Positions 1 through 8,897 of a stretch of DNA of 64,000 nucleotides are shown one piece after another. Made by a program: the position numbers and the translations under genes. The notes beneath the pieces were generated by a model. The model worked only from the letters and a program-made list of their open reading frames with translations, had not been told where the DNA came from and ran no database searches. How positions within the stretch are numbered: position 1 is the stretch's first letter; each line of letters starts with the position of its first letter. This stretch comes from Gammaproteobacteria bacterium (lineage in GTDB: Bacteria; Pseudomonadota; Gammaproteobacteria; Steroidobacterales; XN24): positions 1 through 64,000 of the forward strand of contig JAHEFR010000001.1 of assembly GCA_024640085.1 (NCBI GenBank), in the 5' to 3' direction.

Positions 1-318
1 GGGCTAACGGAGGTTTCCGGCTCCTTCTCGAGTACGCGGCTCTACCACGCCGACCTTCTGGTACAGCCCTTTTCCAGATGGCGGGTCAGTCCGTTCTTCA
101 GTCTCGGGACCGGCCGTTTCGAGAACGACCCCAAGAAAGTGCTCGTGGATGACCAGAAGGTGGATGCGTGGGCTGCCAACGCGGCCCTCGGAGTTCGGGG
201 CTACGTCTCCCGTCGCATGCTGCTGCGCGGAGAGTACCGGCGGTACGTGGTGATGACGGACGAGGACGGCAATGACGAGTTCGGGGCCTGGTCCCTGGGG
301 TTTTCGGTGTTCTTCTGA
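1..318 (+). CDS. outer-membrane beta-barrel protein, 3' end only
   Basis: The window opens inside a reading frame that runs without a stop to TGA at 316-318. The visible 105 residues have alternating aromatic and polar residues and end in FSVFF, the aromatic C-terminus typical of outer-membrane beta-barrels recognised by the BAM machinery. The N-terminus and any signal peptide lie outside the window. The next gene (385) also encodes a barrel protein ending in FF, so this is probably the first of a pair of barrel proteins in the same operon, comparable to the barrel proteins of Agl/Glt-type clusters. Identity beyond 'barrel C-terminus' is inference. Confidence 0.6.
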   Translation, partial: GLTEVSGSFSSTRLYHADLLVQPFSRWRVSPFFSLGTGRFENDPKKVLVDDQKVDAWAANAALGVRGYVSRRMLLRGEYRRYVVMTDEDGNDEFGAWSLGFSVFF

Positions 319-384
319 TGAAAAGGGAACTCTTGCACCAGGCACAGAGGAGAGGAATACGGACGGCAGGAAAAAGGACGGCAT

Positions 385-1053
385 ATGGACAGACGGACAT
401 ACATGGCAGTGGTGCTGCTGGCCGCGGGGCTTGCTGCGGGATGCAGCAGCACGGGCCACCGTGACGAGACTGCCGATGACGAGATCGTCGTCGGCGGGCC
501 GCGTGACCCGGTGATCGAACCGGAACTGGACCGGCGGGACATCCGGCGGGCCGCCATCGATACCGAAGATTGGGAGGCCGGCGGATACGTGGGCGCGCTG
601 AGCGTGCAGGACTTCGGCACTGAGCCGGTCTATGGACTGCGGGCGGCCTATCACGTCAGTGAGGACGTGTTCCTGGAGGGGGAATACGCTCGCTCTTCAA
701 TCAGTGATAGCAGCTACCGGAACCTCGGTGCACCTCTATTCGGCGACGAGAGCGAGGACCTGACGGCATACAGCCTGTCGGTGGGTTACAACCTCCTACC
801 AGGCGAAGTCTTCGTCGGCAGTCGCTGGGCGCGTGCCAGTGTCATGTACCTGAGCTTCGGGGCCGGCAATACGAAGTACATCGGCGAGGACAACACGACC
901 TATCTCGCCGGGTTCGGTTTGCGTTCCCTTTTCAACGACTGGCTCAGCCTGCGTCTCGAGGCCAGGGATCGCATCTGGCAGTCGGATCTCCTGGGAAACA
1001 ACGAATGGACCAATAACTTTGAGGTCACGATCACCCTGGGGGCATTCTTCTGA
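385..1053 (+). CDS. outer-membrane beta-barrel domain lipoprotein
   Basis: This 222-residue protein begins with a short signal peptide ending in a lipobox (LAAGC, Cys20), followed by an acidic linker and, from about residue 60, a small beta-barrel (GGYVGALSV, VFLEGEYARS, YSLSVGYNLL) ending in TLGAFF. It resembles the outer-membrane beta-barrel domain family found beside TolQ/TolR-like motors in myxobacteria and gammaproteobacteria. Being both lipidated and barrel-like is unusual but recurrent in that family. The stop overlaps the start of the downstream thioredoxin gene by one base (TGATG), which indicates one transcript. The start is supported by the purine-rich AAAAAGGACGG just upstream. 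Confidence 0.65.
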   Translation: MDRRTYMAVVLLAAGLAAGCSSTGHRDETADDEIVVGGPRDPVIEPELDRRDIRRAAIDTEDWEAGGYVGALSVQDFGTEPVYGLRAAYHVSEDVFLEGEYARSSISDSSYRNLGAPLFGDESEDLTAYSLSVGYNLLPGEVFVGSRWARASVMYLSFGAGNTKYIGEDNTTYLAGFGLRSLFNDWLSLRLEARDRIWQSDLLGNNEWTNNFEVTITLGAFF

Positions 1054-1568
1054 TGGCCCGGCGACACAGATTGATCGCAGCGCTGGTGAGCTTGACTGTG
1101 ACGTGCCTGTGGTCCGCACAGCCCGTGGCGGGCCGGTCGCTGGAAGGCGCGGCCGCGCCAGACTTCGCTCTCGCGGCGTTGACCGGAGCCAACAAGCGAC
1201 TCTCCGAGCACATCGGTCAGGTGGTGCTGTTGAATTTCTGGGCGACGTGGTGTGGCCCCTGCCGTCAGGAAATGCCGTATCTGGAGGACATCCACAGGCA
1301 TTACCGAGAGGCGGGTTTCACGGTACTCGGGGTAAACCTGGACAAGGACCCGGACGGTGCTCGCCGAATGGTGGAAGATCTGGGCGTCAGCTTTCCTGTG
1401 CTGCTCGACCAGGACAAGGATGTCAGCCGTCTTTACGACGTGCGCGCCATGCCCATGACGGTCCTTATCGACCGAGATGGTCGGGTCCGCTACGTCCACC
1501 ACGGTTACCACCCCGGAATGGAAGCCAGTTACCTGGATCAGGTCAGGGCGCTGGTGCAGGAGGAATGA
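1053..1568 (+). CDS. TlpA-family periplasmic thioredoxin-like protein
   Basis: The protein has 171 residues: an N-terminal signal sequence (about residues 1-28, ending near QPVAGRS), then a thioredoxin fold with NFWATWCGPCRQE as the active-site CGPC and a cis-proline segment RAMPMTVLIDRDG. It is a TlpA/ResA-like periplasmic dithiol oxidoreductase. It is followed directly by a DUF4266 lipoprotein with a cysteine tail and a DUF3570 barrel; TlpA, DUF4266 and DUF3570 genes recur together in proteobacteria, so its substrate may be the cysteines of the DUF4266 protein. That last step is inference. Confidence 0.88.
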   Translation: MARRHRLIAALVSLTVTCLWSAQPVAGRSLEGAAAPDFALAALTGANKRLSEHIGQVVLLNFWATWCGPCRQEMPYLEDIHRHYREAGFTVLGVNLDKDPDGARRMVEDLGVSFPVLLDQDKDVSRLYDVRAMPMTVLIDRDGRVRYVHHGYHPGMEASYLDQVRALVQEE

Positions 1569-1792
1569 GCATGCGGATAACAGCTGCCGTGGCACTGATC
1601 GTGTTCTCGCTGACCGGCTGCGTCCGCCTGGAGCCCTGGGTCAAGCCCTACGAGAGGGAAGTGCTCGCCGATCCCATCATGTCCATCTCTCGGGATCCCA
1701 TGCTGGATCGATACCGACAACACGTGTTCGACACTCGGGAAGCGGCCCGGGGCGGCACGGTCAGCGCGGGAGGCGGCTGTGGCTGTAACTGA
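1565..1792 (+). CDS. DUF4266 small lipoprotein with Gly-Cys tail
   Basis: A 75-residue product starting at the ATG that overlaps the upstream stop (ATGA); a second ATG at 1571 is possible. The signal peptide ends in a lipobox (FSLTGC). The mature part carries the conserved DUF4266 stretch around VKPYEREVLADPIM and a polar helix, and ends in GGGCGCN, a glycine-rich tail with two cysteines. The role of the family is unknown. The cysteine tail beside a TlpA thioredoxin suggests thiol redox chemistry or metal binding (inference). The downstream barrel gene starts inside this gene, so the two are translationally coupled. Confidence 0.75.
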   Translation: MSMRITAAVALIVFSLTGCVRLEPWVKPYEREVLADPIMSISRDPMLDRYRQHVFDTREAARGGTVSAGGGCGCN

Positions 1793-2879
1793 TCATCGTC
1801 TCCGCAGCAGGCTGCTGATGGTGCCGGCACTGATGGCAGCTGTCAGTCTGCGGGCTGCGACGCTGCCCGAGGATCGGGTCGAAGCCATGTACCACCGTTA
1901 CGACGGTGGCGGAGTGGTCGTTGATGGGCCCGCCATGGCAATCCGCCGGCATATCACAAACGATGTCTCCGTCGGGGCGGAGTACTACGTGGACAGCATC
2001 AGCGCCGCGTCTGTCGACGTTGTCACCAGCGCCAGCCCCTATTCCGAACAACGGACCGAAACAGGCATGACGGTGGACTGGCTGTACGGCGCCACACTTA
2101 TGGGCGCCACCTATACCCACAGCACCGAGAGCGACTACGAGTCGAACAACTACGGCCTGGCCGTATCCCAGGACATCTTCGGTGGCATGACCACAGTGAC
2201 CATGGGTTATGCCCATGGCGACGACACGGTGATGCGAAACGACACGGACTTCGAGGAACCGATCGACAGGGACGACTTTCGTCTCGGTCTGACCCAGGTG
2301 TTGACACCCACGCTCCTCGCCACGGTGGACTACGAGGCCATCACCGAAGAAGGCTATCTCGCCAACCCGTATCGGAGCGCCCGCGTCCTCGGGGCACAGG
2401 TACCGGAACAATATCCGGGCACCCGGACCACACAGGCGCTGTCGGTGGCCGGACTCAAGTCCTGGGACGAGGATACGGCGGTCAGTGCCGGTTACCGGTA
2501 CTTCACCGACACCTGGGACGTCACCGCCCAGGACATCGAACTCGGCGCGACCCGGTATCTGGGCAATCGCTGGGTCGTCGATCTTTCCTACCGGTACTAC
2601 ACCCAGAACGGCGCATCGTTCTACAGCGACGATTTCGACCGTGAGTACAACTACATGGCGAGGGATAAGGAACTTTCGGATTTCAGGTCGCACGCGGTCG
2701 GTGCCCGGGTGAGCTGGCTGTTCCACGACAGTCTGCCCTTCGGGCTCAGTCGCGCCAATGTGACCTTCGCCTACGACTACATGCGTTTCGATTACGACGA
2801 CTACACCGATCTCCGAACGGGAGACCCGTATGAGTTCGATACTCAACTGTTGCAGATCTATTTCACCACCTGGTACTGA
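1779..2879 (+). CDS. DUF3570 outer-membrane protein
   Basis: The 366-residue protein uses a GTG start at 1779, overlapping the DUF4266 gene by 14 bases. It has a short signal sequence (ending near LRAATLPEDR), then many amphipathic beta-strands rich in Tyr and Asp (VSVGAEYYVDS, VSAGYRYFTDT, VDLSYRYYTQN), ending in IYFTTWY, as expected of a large beta-barrel in the outer membrane. Length and composition fit DUF3570, a family repeatedly found with DUF4266 and TlpA. Function is not established. The next gene starts 50 bases before this stop in another frame. Confidence 0.8.
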   Translation: MAVTDHRLRSRLLMVPALMAAVSLRAATLPEDRVEAMYHRYDGGGVVVDGPAMAIRRHITNDVSVGAEYYVDSISAASVDVVTSASPYSEQRTETGMTVDWLYGATLMGATYTHSTESDYESNNYGLAVSQDIFGGMTTVTMGYAHGDDTVMRNDTDFEEPIDRDDFRLGLTQVLTPTLLATVDYEAITEEGYLANPYRSARVLGAQVPEQYPGTRTTQALSVAGLKSWDEDTAVSAGYRYFTDTWDVTAQDIELGATRYLGNRWVVDLSYRYYTQNGASFYSDDFDREYNYMARDKELSDFRSHAVGARVSWLFHDSLPFGLSRANVTFAYDYMRFDYDDYTDLRTGDPYEFDTQLLQIYFTTWY

Positions 2880-3405
2880 GCCAACGGCATGGGCGCTTGC
2901 CGTGTTCATGGCCCTCTTTTCCCTGTTGCCCCTGTCTGTTCTGGGGGACGAGGTGGGGGCCCTGGATAACCAGGTGCGTGACCTCAAAGCCGACGCGCTG
3001 GCGCTGAATCAGGAGCTTTTCCTTCTGGAAGAGGAATTGTTGTTTCCCGCTAATACCCAGGTGGCTGTCTACCTGTCCCTGGACACGGGAAACTTCTTCA
3101 ACCTGGACTCGGTGCAACTGACCATCGATGGGGTGGATGTTGCCAATTACCTGTATACGCAGCGTGAGGTCGAGGCTCTGCGGCGAGGAGGCGTCCACCG
3201 GGTTTACATGGGCAATCTGAAGTCCGGTCAGCACGAACTGGTGGCCGTGTTCACCGGTGGGGGTCCCCATGACCGTGATTACCGTCGTGCGACCAGTCTG
3301 TCTTTCGAAAAGGGTCTGGGCGCCCGCTTCCTGGAACTTGTCATTGCGGACAATGGGTCCGGTCTGCAGCCCGGGTTCCAGGTCCGGCAGTGGGGTGAGA
3401 GGTAG
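2830..3405 (+). CDS. predicted periplasmic protein of Agl/Glt-like cluster
   Basis: A 191-residue protein I cannot assign to a named family. An internal hydrophobic segment (about residues 20-38, ALAVFMALFSLLPLSVLG) looks like a signal peptide with a long n-region; the in-frame ATG at 2908 would give a shorter one. A short helical or coiled-coil region (LDNQVRDLKADALALNQEL) follows, then an immunoglobulin-like or beta-sandwich region with a regular strand pattern (QVAVYLSLDTG, VQLTIDGVDV, GQHELVAVFTG). It overlaps the DUF3570 gene upstream and is followed at once by a large TPR protein, so it is part of the envelope operon, probably a periplasmic structural component. Confidence 0.6.
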   Translation: MSSILNCCRSISPPGTEPTAWALAVFMALFSLLPLSVLGDEVGALDNQVRDLKADALALNQELFLLEEELLFPANTQVAVYLSLDTGNFFNLDSVQLTIDGVDVANYLYTQREVEALRRGGVHRVYMGNLKSGQHELVAVFTGGGPHDRDYRRATSLSFEKGLGARFLELVIADNGSGLQPGFQVRQWGER

Positions 3406-3409
3406 GCAA

Positions 3410-5230
3410 GTGTACGGATCTGCCCGGCAATCCCGACTGTTCCGGCGGCCGTCGATGGCGGCGGTGCTGTTGATGCTTGCCGGGGCAGCGCCGGCGGCGC
3501 CGCCGGCAGTCCGGGACCTGGCCTGGGGCGAGACGCTCTTCTATTACTTTCAACAGGACTATATCCCGGCTATTACGAGACTGGGCGTCGCCAGGTCCCG
3601 GCAAGAACTCGGCTATCACGCGGACGAAGCCGACCTGGTACTGGGCGGCCTGATGCTCGGCTATGGCCTGCACCGGCGGGCGGAAGCAATATTCGAAAAC
3701 CTTCTGGCGACCAACCCAAAACGCGAGGTTCGCGACCAGGCCTGGTACTTTCTTGCCCAGGTTCGATTCCTCAAGGGCTTTCCTGGAGAGTCCCTCGAGG
3801 CACTGTCTCGAGTGGAGGGTCGGCTACCCGGGCCACTTCAGGTGGAGCGGGTGGATCTTGAAGCCCGTGCCCTGCTTGCCAGTGGACGCCCACGAGACGC
3901 GGCACGCGTTCTTTCGGTGGCCGATCTCCCGGGCGGCTGGCGATACTACGGCTGGTACAACCAGGGCATAGCGCTAATCCGTTCCGGACAGCCGGGCGAG
4001 GGGGACACCGTCCTCGAGCGACTCGCAGCTGCCGATGTCGCGGGGCCCGAACTCTCATCCCTAAAGGACAGGGCGAACCTGTCCCTTGGCTACCTGAGGC
4101 TGGCCGCAGACGACCCGGTCGGTGCACTGCGCGCCTTCGCGCGGGTCCGTCTGGAAGGCCCTTACGCCACCAGGGCGTTGCTTGGGGCGGGCTGGGTCAA
4201 CAGTAGCCGGGGCGACTATCAGGCAGCGCTGATCCCATGGGTGGAACTCGTGGCGCGTGACCCTCTCGATGCGGCAGTCCAGGAGGCCTTGATCGCCGTT
4301 CCGTTCGCATATGCCGAACTGGGCACGCCGGGACGGGCAGTCGACCGCTATGAATATGCTGTGGACAGCTACGAGGGCGAACTGCGACGGTTGGACCGGG
4401 CGATCGCGGACGTGCACTCGGGGCGCCTGATCGCGGGTCTGGATTCCGAGCGGGACGACGTTGCTGCGGACAGAGATCCTCTGTCCCATTACTTGTATTC
4501 GTTAATGGCTGGTGATGACTTCCAGCGCGGCTGCGAGGCCCTGGAGGACCTCGAGGAGCTGGATCGGCTTGCGGAACGATGGCAATCCAGTATCAGCGCT
4601 TTCCAGGACATGCTCGCGGCACGGCGCGACCGCTTCCGGCAATCTCGGGAACCCGTACTGTCCGCGTTGGACGAGGTGCGTCTCGCCGAGCTGGATCAGC
4701 GCTACGACAGTCTGAAGGCCAGCGTCGATCGGGCGCGCGAGCAGAACGATGCGCTTATGCTTGCTGACGCAGGTGAACGTGAGTCCATGCGTCGTACCGA
4801 GGCACTGGAAGCCGCCCTTGGTGAGGACCCGGCGACGGCGGACCGCCTGCGCCGCCTGCGCGGCATCGTATTCTGGGGAGCCAATGCCGCCTTTCCGGCC
4901 CGTCTCAGGGCGATGGACAAATCCCTCGCCGAGACCCGCAGAGCGCTGAAGTCCTCTTCAAGGCACGTTCGTGAGATCGGGGAGGCTGACGTCCGTGCCC
5001 CGGCTGGATTCGCCGGATTCGACGCACGCATCATGGAGGCGGCCGGACGGCTCGACTCCCTGAGAATGGGCCTGCGGGTTGCCACTGTGGCCCAGACCCG
5101 GCAACTGGAGAACCTGGCAATCGCGGAACTGCAGGCCCGACGTCAGAGGGTCGAGGGCTACCTTTCGCAGGCCAGGTACGCCCTGGCCGCGAGCTACGAT
5201 CAGGCGGCCATCGCGGGAGCAATACCGTGA
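3410..5230 (+). CDS. TPR-repeat periplasmic protein
   Basis: An open frame extends further upstream, but the best start is GTG at 3410, preceded by GAGAGG, giving 606 residues. Residues about 18-35 form a signal peptide (MAAVLLMLAGAAPAAPP). The body is helical with TPR-like repeats (GYGLHRRAEAIFENLL, DPVGALRAFARV, GDYQAALIPWVEL), then a charged region rich in Arg, Glu and Leu (about residues 380-600) likely to be coiled coil. Large TPR proteins of this type occur beside TolQ/TolR motors in Agl/Glt-like systems. It overlaps the next gene by four bases (GTGA). The specific partner is unknown. Confidence 0.7.
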   Translation: MYGSARQSRLFRRPSMAAVLLMLAGAAPAAPPAVRDLAWGETLFYYFQQDYIPAITRLGVARSRQELGYHADEADLVLGGLMLGYGLHRRAEAIFENLLATNPKREVRDQAWYFLAQVRFLKGFPGESLEALSRVEGRLPGPLQVERVDLEARALLASGRPRDAARVLSVADLPGGWRYYGWYNQGIALIRSGQPGEGDTVLERLAAADVAGPELSSLKDRANLSLGYLRLAADDPVGALRAFARVRLEGPYATRALLGAGWVNSSRGDYQAALIPWVELVARDPLDAAVQEALIAVPFAYAELGTPGRAVDRYEYAVDSYEGELRRLDRAIADVHSGRLIAGLDSERDDVAADRDPLSHYLYSLMAGDDFQRGCEALEDLEELDRLAERWQSSISAFQDMLAARRDRFRQSREPVLSALDEVRLAELDQRYDSLKASVDRAREQNDALMLADAGERESMRRTEALEAALGEDPATADRLRRLRGIVFWGANAAFPARLRAMDKSLAETRRALKSSSRHVREIGEADVRAPAGFAGFDARIMEAAGRLDSLRMGLRVATVAQTRQLENLAIAELQARRQRVEGYLSQARYALAASYDQAAIAGAIP

Positions 5231-8010
5231 ATGGCTCGAGGGCCACGGCACTCACGCTTCTCGCCGGGCTTTGGTCCGGCCTGTGCGTGGCCTCGCCGTC
5301 TACGCTCACGGTCGGTGACCTGGCGGCGAGAGCCGAGGACCCAGTGGTCGGGGACGCCCAGGTCGCGGTCGATCCTGCCAGGGCCCGCCAGCACTATGCG
5401 CGCTATCTCGCGGACCCGAACGGCCTCGATCCCCGCATGCGAGCCACCGCGATACGCAGGCTCGCCGACTTGACGTTGGAGGAGGCGGAGACGATCAACG
5501 CCGAGCTCGGCGTTGATGGCCGGGTGCCTGCCCTGGTGAACGAGGCGATCGGCCTGTACCGGGACTTCCTTGGCCAGTTCCCCGCCGATGAGAACGCTCC
5601 GCTCGTCCAGTACCAGCTTGCCCGCGCGCTGGATTTCGCCGGCCGCAATGCTGAGAGTCTGGCAGCACTTGAAACCCTCGGGGACAGTGGCCTGGAAGGG
5701 CCCCTCGTGGCGGAGGCGCATTTCCGGCGGGCCGAAATGCTGTTCTCGGCCCGACACTGGGGCCGGGCCGAGGCAGCGTATCGCGCGGTGCTGGCCGAGC
5801 CGGATAGTGCATTCCATGAACAAGCCCGCTACAAGCTCGGCTGGAGCCTGTTCAAACAGGCCAGGTACGAGGAAGGCCTGGACAGTTTCCTGGCCGTACT
5901 CGACCGCCGGCTTTCGCAACCGGGCGTCGGGGATCCCATGGTCGCTATGAATCAGCCGACCCGGGAACTCGTCGAGGACACGCTCCGGGTCACCTGTATC
6001 AGTCTCTCCTACCTGGCGGGCCATGAGTCGCTCGCCAACGCGCTGGCTCAGCGATCTATAGAGGCTCCCTACGAGGCGTTGCTCTACGAGCAGCTCGGGC
6101 AGCTCTACCTGGACCAGGAACGCTACCAGGACGCGGCGGCGAGTCTCGCGGGTTATGTTGCTGCCCATCCCGGGGATCGGCGGTCGCCGGCATTTCAGCT
6201 GAGAGTGGCCCAGGCATACGAGGCAGGCGGCTTCCATGAACAGGTGTTGGCGGCGAAACGGGAGTACGTCGATCGATTCGGGATCAACAGCGGGTTCTGG
6301 GACGGCAGGAGTGGAGACGCCTTGCCGGAAGCGCGGGCGGCGCTACGTGAGACTCTGGACGAACTCGCCGAGTACTATCATGCGGCGGCCCGCGAACAGT
6401 CCTCGCCCGAGGCGGCGGTCGAAGCCGTCCACTGGTATCGAACTTGGCTTGCCAGCTTTCCCGCCGATCCCGAGGCCCCGCACCGCCAATTCCTGCTGGC
6501 GGAGTTGCTGTACGACAGCGGACGCACGGAAGAGGCGGCGGTGGCCTATGAGAAGGCCGCCTACGATTACCCGCCCCATGCGGAAGCCGCCGAGGCTGGT
6601 CATGCCGCGGTCCTCGCCTGGCGCGAAGTCGTGGCGGGTGGCACAGAGTCTGTCGACGAACGGAGCATCCGGTCTGCACTCCGGTTCGCTGATGGCTTTC
6701 CTGATCATTCGGAAGCACTGGCTGCACGGACCGAGGCGAGTCGCGGATTGTTCCGCGCCGGCCGGTTGCAGGAGGCTTTCGATCAGGCCGAACGTGTACT
6801 CGCGGTGCCCGACCCCGGCAGAAAGTTACAGGCAAGCGCACTGCTCGTCGCAGGCCACGCGGCATTCGACCTGGGCGACTACGCCAGTGCCGAGGACGCC
6901 TACAGGACGATGCTGGAAACCGGCCTGGGCGGGGCCGATAGCACAGAACTGGCCGAACGTCTGGCGGCAGCCATCTATCGCCAGGGCGAGGCCGCATCTG
7001 CCGCAGGCGATGTCAGCAGAGCCGTAGCGCACTTCTCGCGGGTGGCTGCGGTAGCGCCCGGAGATCCGATCGCGGCTACCGCCGACTACGATGCGGTGGC
7101 AATCCTGGTCGGGGCAACTCGCTGGGACGAGGCGATTCCACGCCTGCGCGCTTTCCGCCAACGCTATCCGGACCATGCGCTCCAGGACCAGGTAACGCTG
7201 AATCTGGCAACAGCCCTGGGGGAGTCGGGCGACACCCTCGGTGCGGCCGATGAACTGATGCGAGTGTCGGCACTGGTCAGTCAGCCGGCGGATGTCAGGC
7301 GGGCGGCCCTGTGGGAGTCGGCCACCAGCTACACGGATAGGGAGGCGCTCCCCCGGGCCGCTCACGCATGGTCGAGTTATGTAGCGCAATACCCGGAACC
7401 GCTGGATCCGGCCATGGAGGCGAGGCTGGCGCTGACCCGGATCTATAAACAGCTCGGTGATCCCGTAGAGCGGCACAGCTGGCTCGAGGCCACAATCGCC
7501 GCCGACCAGGCTGCCGCCGCGCGCACGCAAAGGAGCCGTACCATTGCCGCTCAGGCAGCGATCGAGCTGGCTGACGACAAGCGTATCGGTTACGAGGCCC
7601 TCGACCTGTCTGCGCCACTGGATCGCTCCGTGCCGCTGAAGAAATCCACTATGGAGGCCGCGCTGGACGCCTATGCCCGTGCGGCCGACTACGGGCTGGT
7701 CGAGGTCACGACTCAGGCCACCTATCGGATCGCGGAAATCTATCGCGAATTCGGTTCCGCCCTGGTGGCATCCGAGAGACCTGGCGATCTCGATGCCGAG
7801 GCCATGGACCAGTACGAGATACTACTGGAGGAAAAAGCCTTTCCCTTCGAGGAGCAGGCGATCCGGATACACCAATCGAACGCGGAACGCGCAATAACCG
7901 GTGTCTATGATCGCTGGGTGGTGCAGAGCTTCGAGGCCCTCGCCGACCTGGTTCCCGCCCGTTACGCCCGTAATGAAATGGGAGAGGGCTTTGTCCGCCG
8001 TGTGTATTAA
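5227..8010 (+). CDS. large TPR-repeat periplasmic protein
   Basis: A 927-residue protein with a GTG start overlapping the upstream stop. It has a signal peptide (residues 1-22, ALTLLAGLWSGLCVASP) followed by a near-continuous array of tetratricopeptide-like repeats, for example RHWGRAEAAYRAVLAEP, GRTEEAAVAYEKAAYDYP and GDYASAEDAYRTMLETG. Such solenoids are protein-protein scaffolds. Size and operon position match the large TPR component (GltD/AgnA-like) of the myxobacterial Agl/Glt envelope complex; this is assignment by architecture and context, not by an alignment. The next lipoprotein gene starts inside its 3' end. Confidence 0.72.
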   Translation: MNGSRATALTLLAGLWSGLCVASPSTLTVGDLAARAEDPVVGDAQVAVDPARARQHYARYLADPNGLDPRMRATAIRRLADLTLEEAETINAELGVDGRVPALVNEAIGLYRDFLGQFPADENAPLVQYQLARALDFAGRNAESLAALETLGDSGLEGPLVAEAHFRRAEMLFSARHWGRAEAAYRAVLAEPDSAFHEQARYKLGWSLFKQARYEEGLDSFLAVLDRRLSQPGVGDPMVAMNQPTRELVEDTLRVTCISLSYLAGHESLANALAQRSIEAPYEALLYEQLGQLYLDQERYQDAAASLAGYVAAHPGDRRSPAFQLRVAQAYEAGGFHEQVLAAKREYVDRFGINSGFWDGRSGDALPEARAALRETLDELAEYYHAAAREQSSPEAAVEAVHWYRTWLASFPADPEAPHRQFLLAELLYDSGRTEEAAVAYEKAAYDYPPHAEAAEAGHAAVLAWREVVAGGTESVDERSIRSALRFADGFPDHSEALAARTEASRGLFRAGRLQEAFDQAERVLAVPDPGRKLQASALLVAGHAAFDLGDYASAEDAYRTMLETGLGGADSTELAERLAAAIYRQGEAASAAGDVSRAVAHFSRVAAVAPGDPIAATADYDAVAILVGATRWDEAIPRLRAFRQRYPDHALQDQVTLNLATALGESGDTLGAADELMRVSALVSQPADVRRAALWESATSYTDREALPRAAHAWSSYVAQYPEPLDPAMEARLALTRIYKQLGDPVERHSWLEATIAADQAAAARTQRSRTIAAQAAIELADDKRIGYEALDLSAPLDRSVPLKKSTMEAALDAYARAADYGLVEVTTQATYRIAEIYREFGSALVASERPGDLDAEAMDQYEILLEEKAFPFEEQAIRIHQSNAERAITGVYDRWVVQSFEALADLVPARYARNEMGEGFVRRVY

Positions 8011-8599
8011 CGCGTTCATGGCGACCGTGGTCGTCCTCGCTGCCGGCATGGTCGGCGGATGTGGGTCCACGCCGCCCCGGCACGACAGCGCGCCGACCCA
8101 GGATCCGGAGCTCGCAAGCAGACTCGATGCTGCGGTGGAAGCCGCCATCAGTGGCCAGACCGCCAAAGCCGAATCGATGTTCAGCGGTCTGTCGGAAGAG
8201 CGTCCGGACCTCGTGGCGCCCCAGCTCAACCTGGCGATCCTTTACGCGGACACCGGGCGCGGTCCTGAGGCGGAAGCGATCCTCGGACAACTGCTGGCGG
8301 AAACACCGGAGGACCCCGCCGCCTGGGACCAGCTCGGCATCCTGCGCAGGAGAGCCGGTCGGTTCGCCGAGGCCGACGAGGCCTATTTGCGGGCCCTTGC
8401 GGCCGATCCCGAATACGCGCCGGCATACCGCAATCGCGGCGTGTTGCTGGATCTTTACCTGGGACGCCCCGAAAACGCGTTGGAGCACTACCGGCGGTAC
8501 GTGGACCTGCGGGGCGGAGACGAGGAAGTCGAGCGGTGGGTGACCGAGCTCGAGATCCGCCTGGAAATCGGGGCCGGTGCCAGGGTGGCCGAGCGATGA
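7973..8599 (+). CDS. TPR-repeat lipoprotein
   Basis: From ATG 7973 this is a 208-residue protein. TTG at 7991, close behind GGGAGAGG, and GTG at 8000 are good alternative starts. The signal peptide ends in a lipobox (AGMVGGC). The mature part has at least three TPR units (AAISGQTAKAESMFSGL, LGILRRRAGRFAEADEAYLRAL, AYRNRGVLLDLYLGRPENALEHYR). It is most simply an outer-membrane-anchored TPR lipoprotein, the counterpart of GltE/AglT in Agl/Glt systems by context. Its stop overlaps the next start as ATGA. Confidence 0.72.
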   Translation: MKWERALSAVCINAFMATVVVLAAGMVGGCGSTPPRHDSAPTQDPELASRLDAAVEAAISGQTAKAESMFSGLSEERPDLVAPQLNLAILYADTGRGPEAEAILGQLLAETPEDPAAWDQLGILRRRAGRFAEADEAYLRALAADPEYAPAYRNRGVLLDLYLGRPENALEHYRRYVDLRGGDEEVERWVTELEIRLEIGAGARVAER

Positions 8600-8892
8600 A
8601 GGCCCGTGCCGCCGTGTTGCTGGCGTTTATGGTCGCTGTCGGCGCGAGCGCCGAGGACAGGGTCGAGCTGGACACGAGTACGGTGACCGGCAACCGGGAG
8701 TTACCGAAGGTGATGGTCATCGTGCCGTGGAAGAAGGCGGCGCCCGGAGACGTCCCCGGCAGGCCAACAGACAGTCTGCTGGACGAGGCGCTGACGCCGG
8801 TGAACCGCTCGGCGTTCCGGCGTGAGCTCGTGTATTACCGCGCCCTCGGGGAGGAGGACGCGTCTGAAGGGAAGCGCGCATCAGAGGAGTGA
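8596..8892 (+). CDS. small periplasmic protein of unknown function
   Basis: A 98-residue product whose ATG overlaps the upstream TGA. A clear signal peptide (residues 1-19, VLLAFMVAVGASAED) precedes a short acidic mature region with a central segment ELPKVMVIVPWKKAAPGD and a C-terminal helix rich in Glu, Ala and Arg. I do not recognise a family. Its position directly before the TolQ-like gene, with near-zero spacing, suggests a small component or linker of the motor complex. The reading frame is supported by overlap on the upstream side and by the strong Shine-Dalgarno of the next gene at its end. Confidence 0.62.
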   Translation: MKARAAVLLAFMVAVGASAEDRVELDTSTVTGNRELPKVMVIVPWKKAAPGDVPGRPTDSLLDEALTPVNRSAFRRELVYYRALGEEDASEGKRASEE

Positions 8893-8897
8893 GAGAG

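Noticed and set aside
5200-6237. Long minus-strand frame inside the large TPR gene
   Set aside because: No start region or motif, and the plus-strand TPR repeats are clear.
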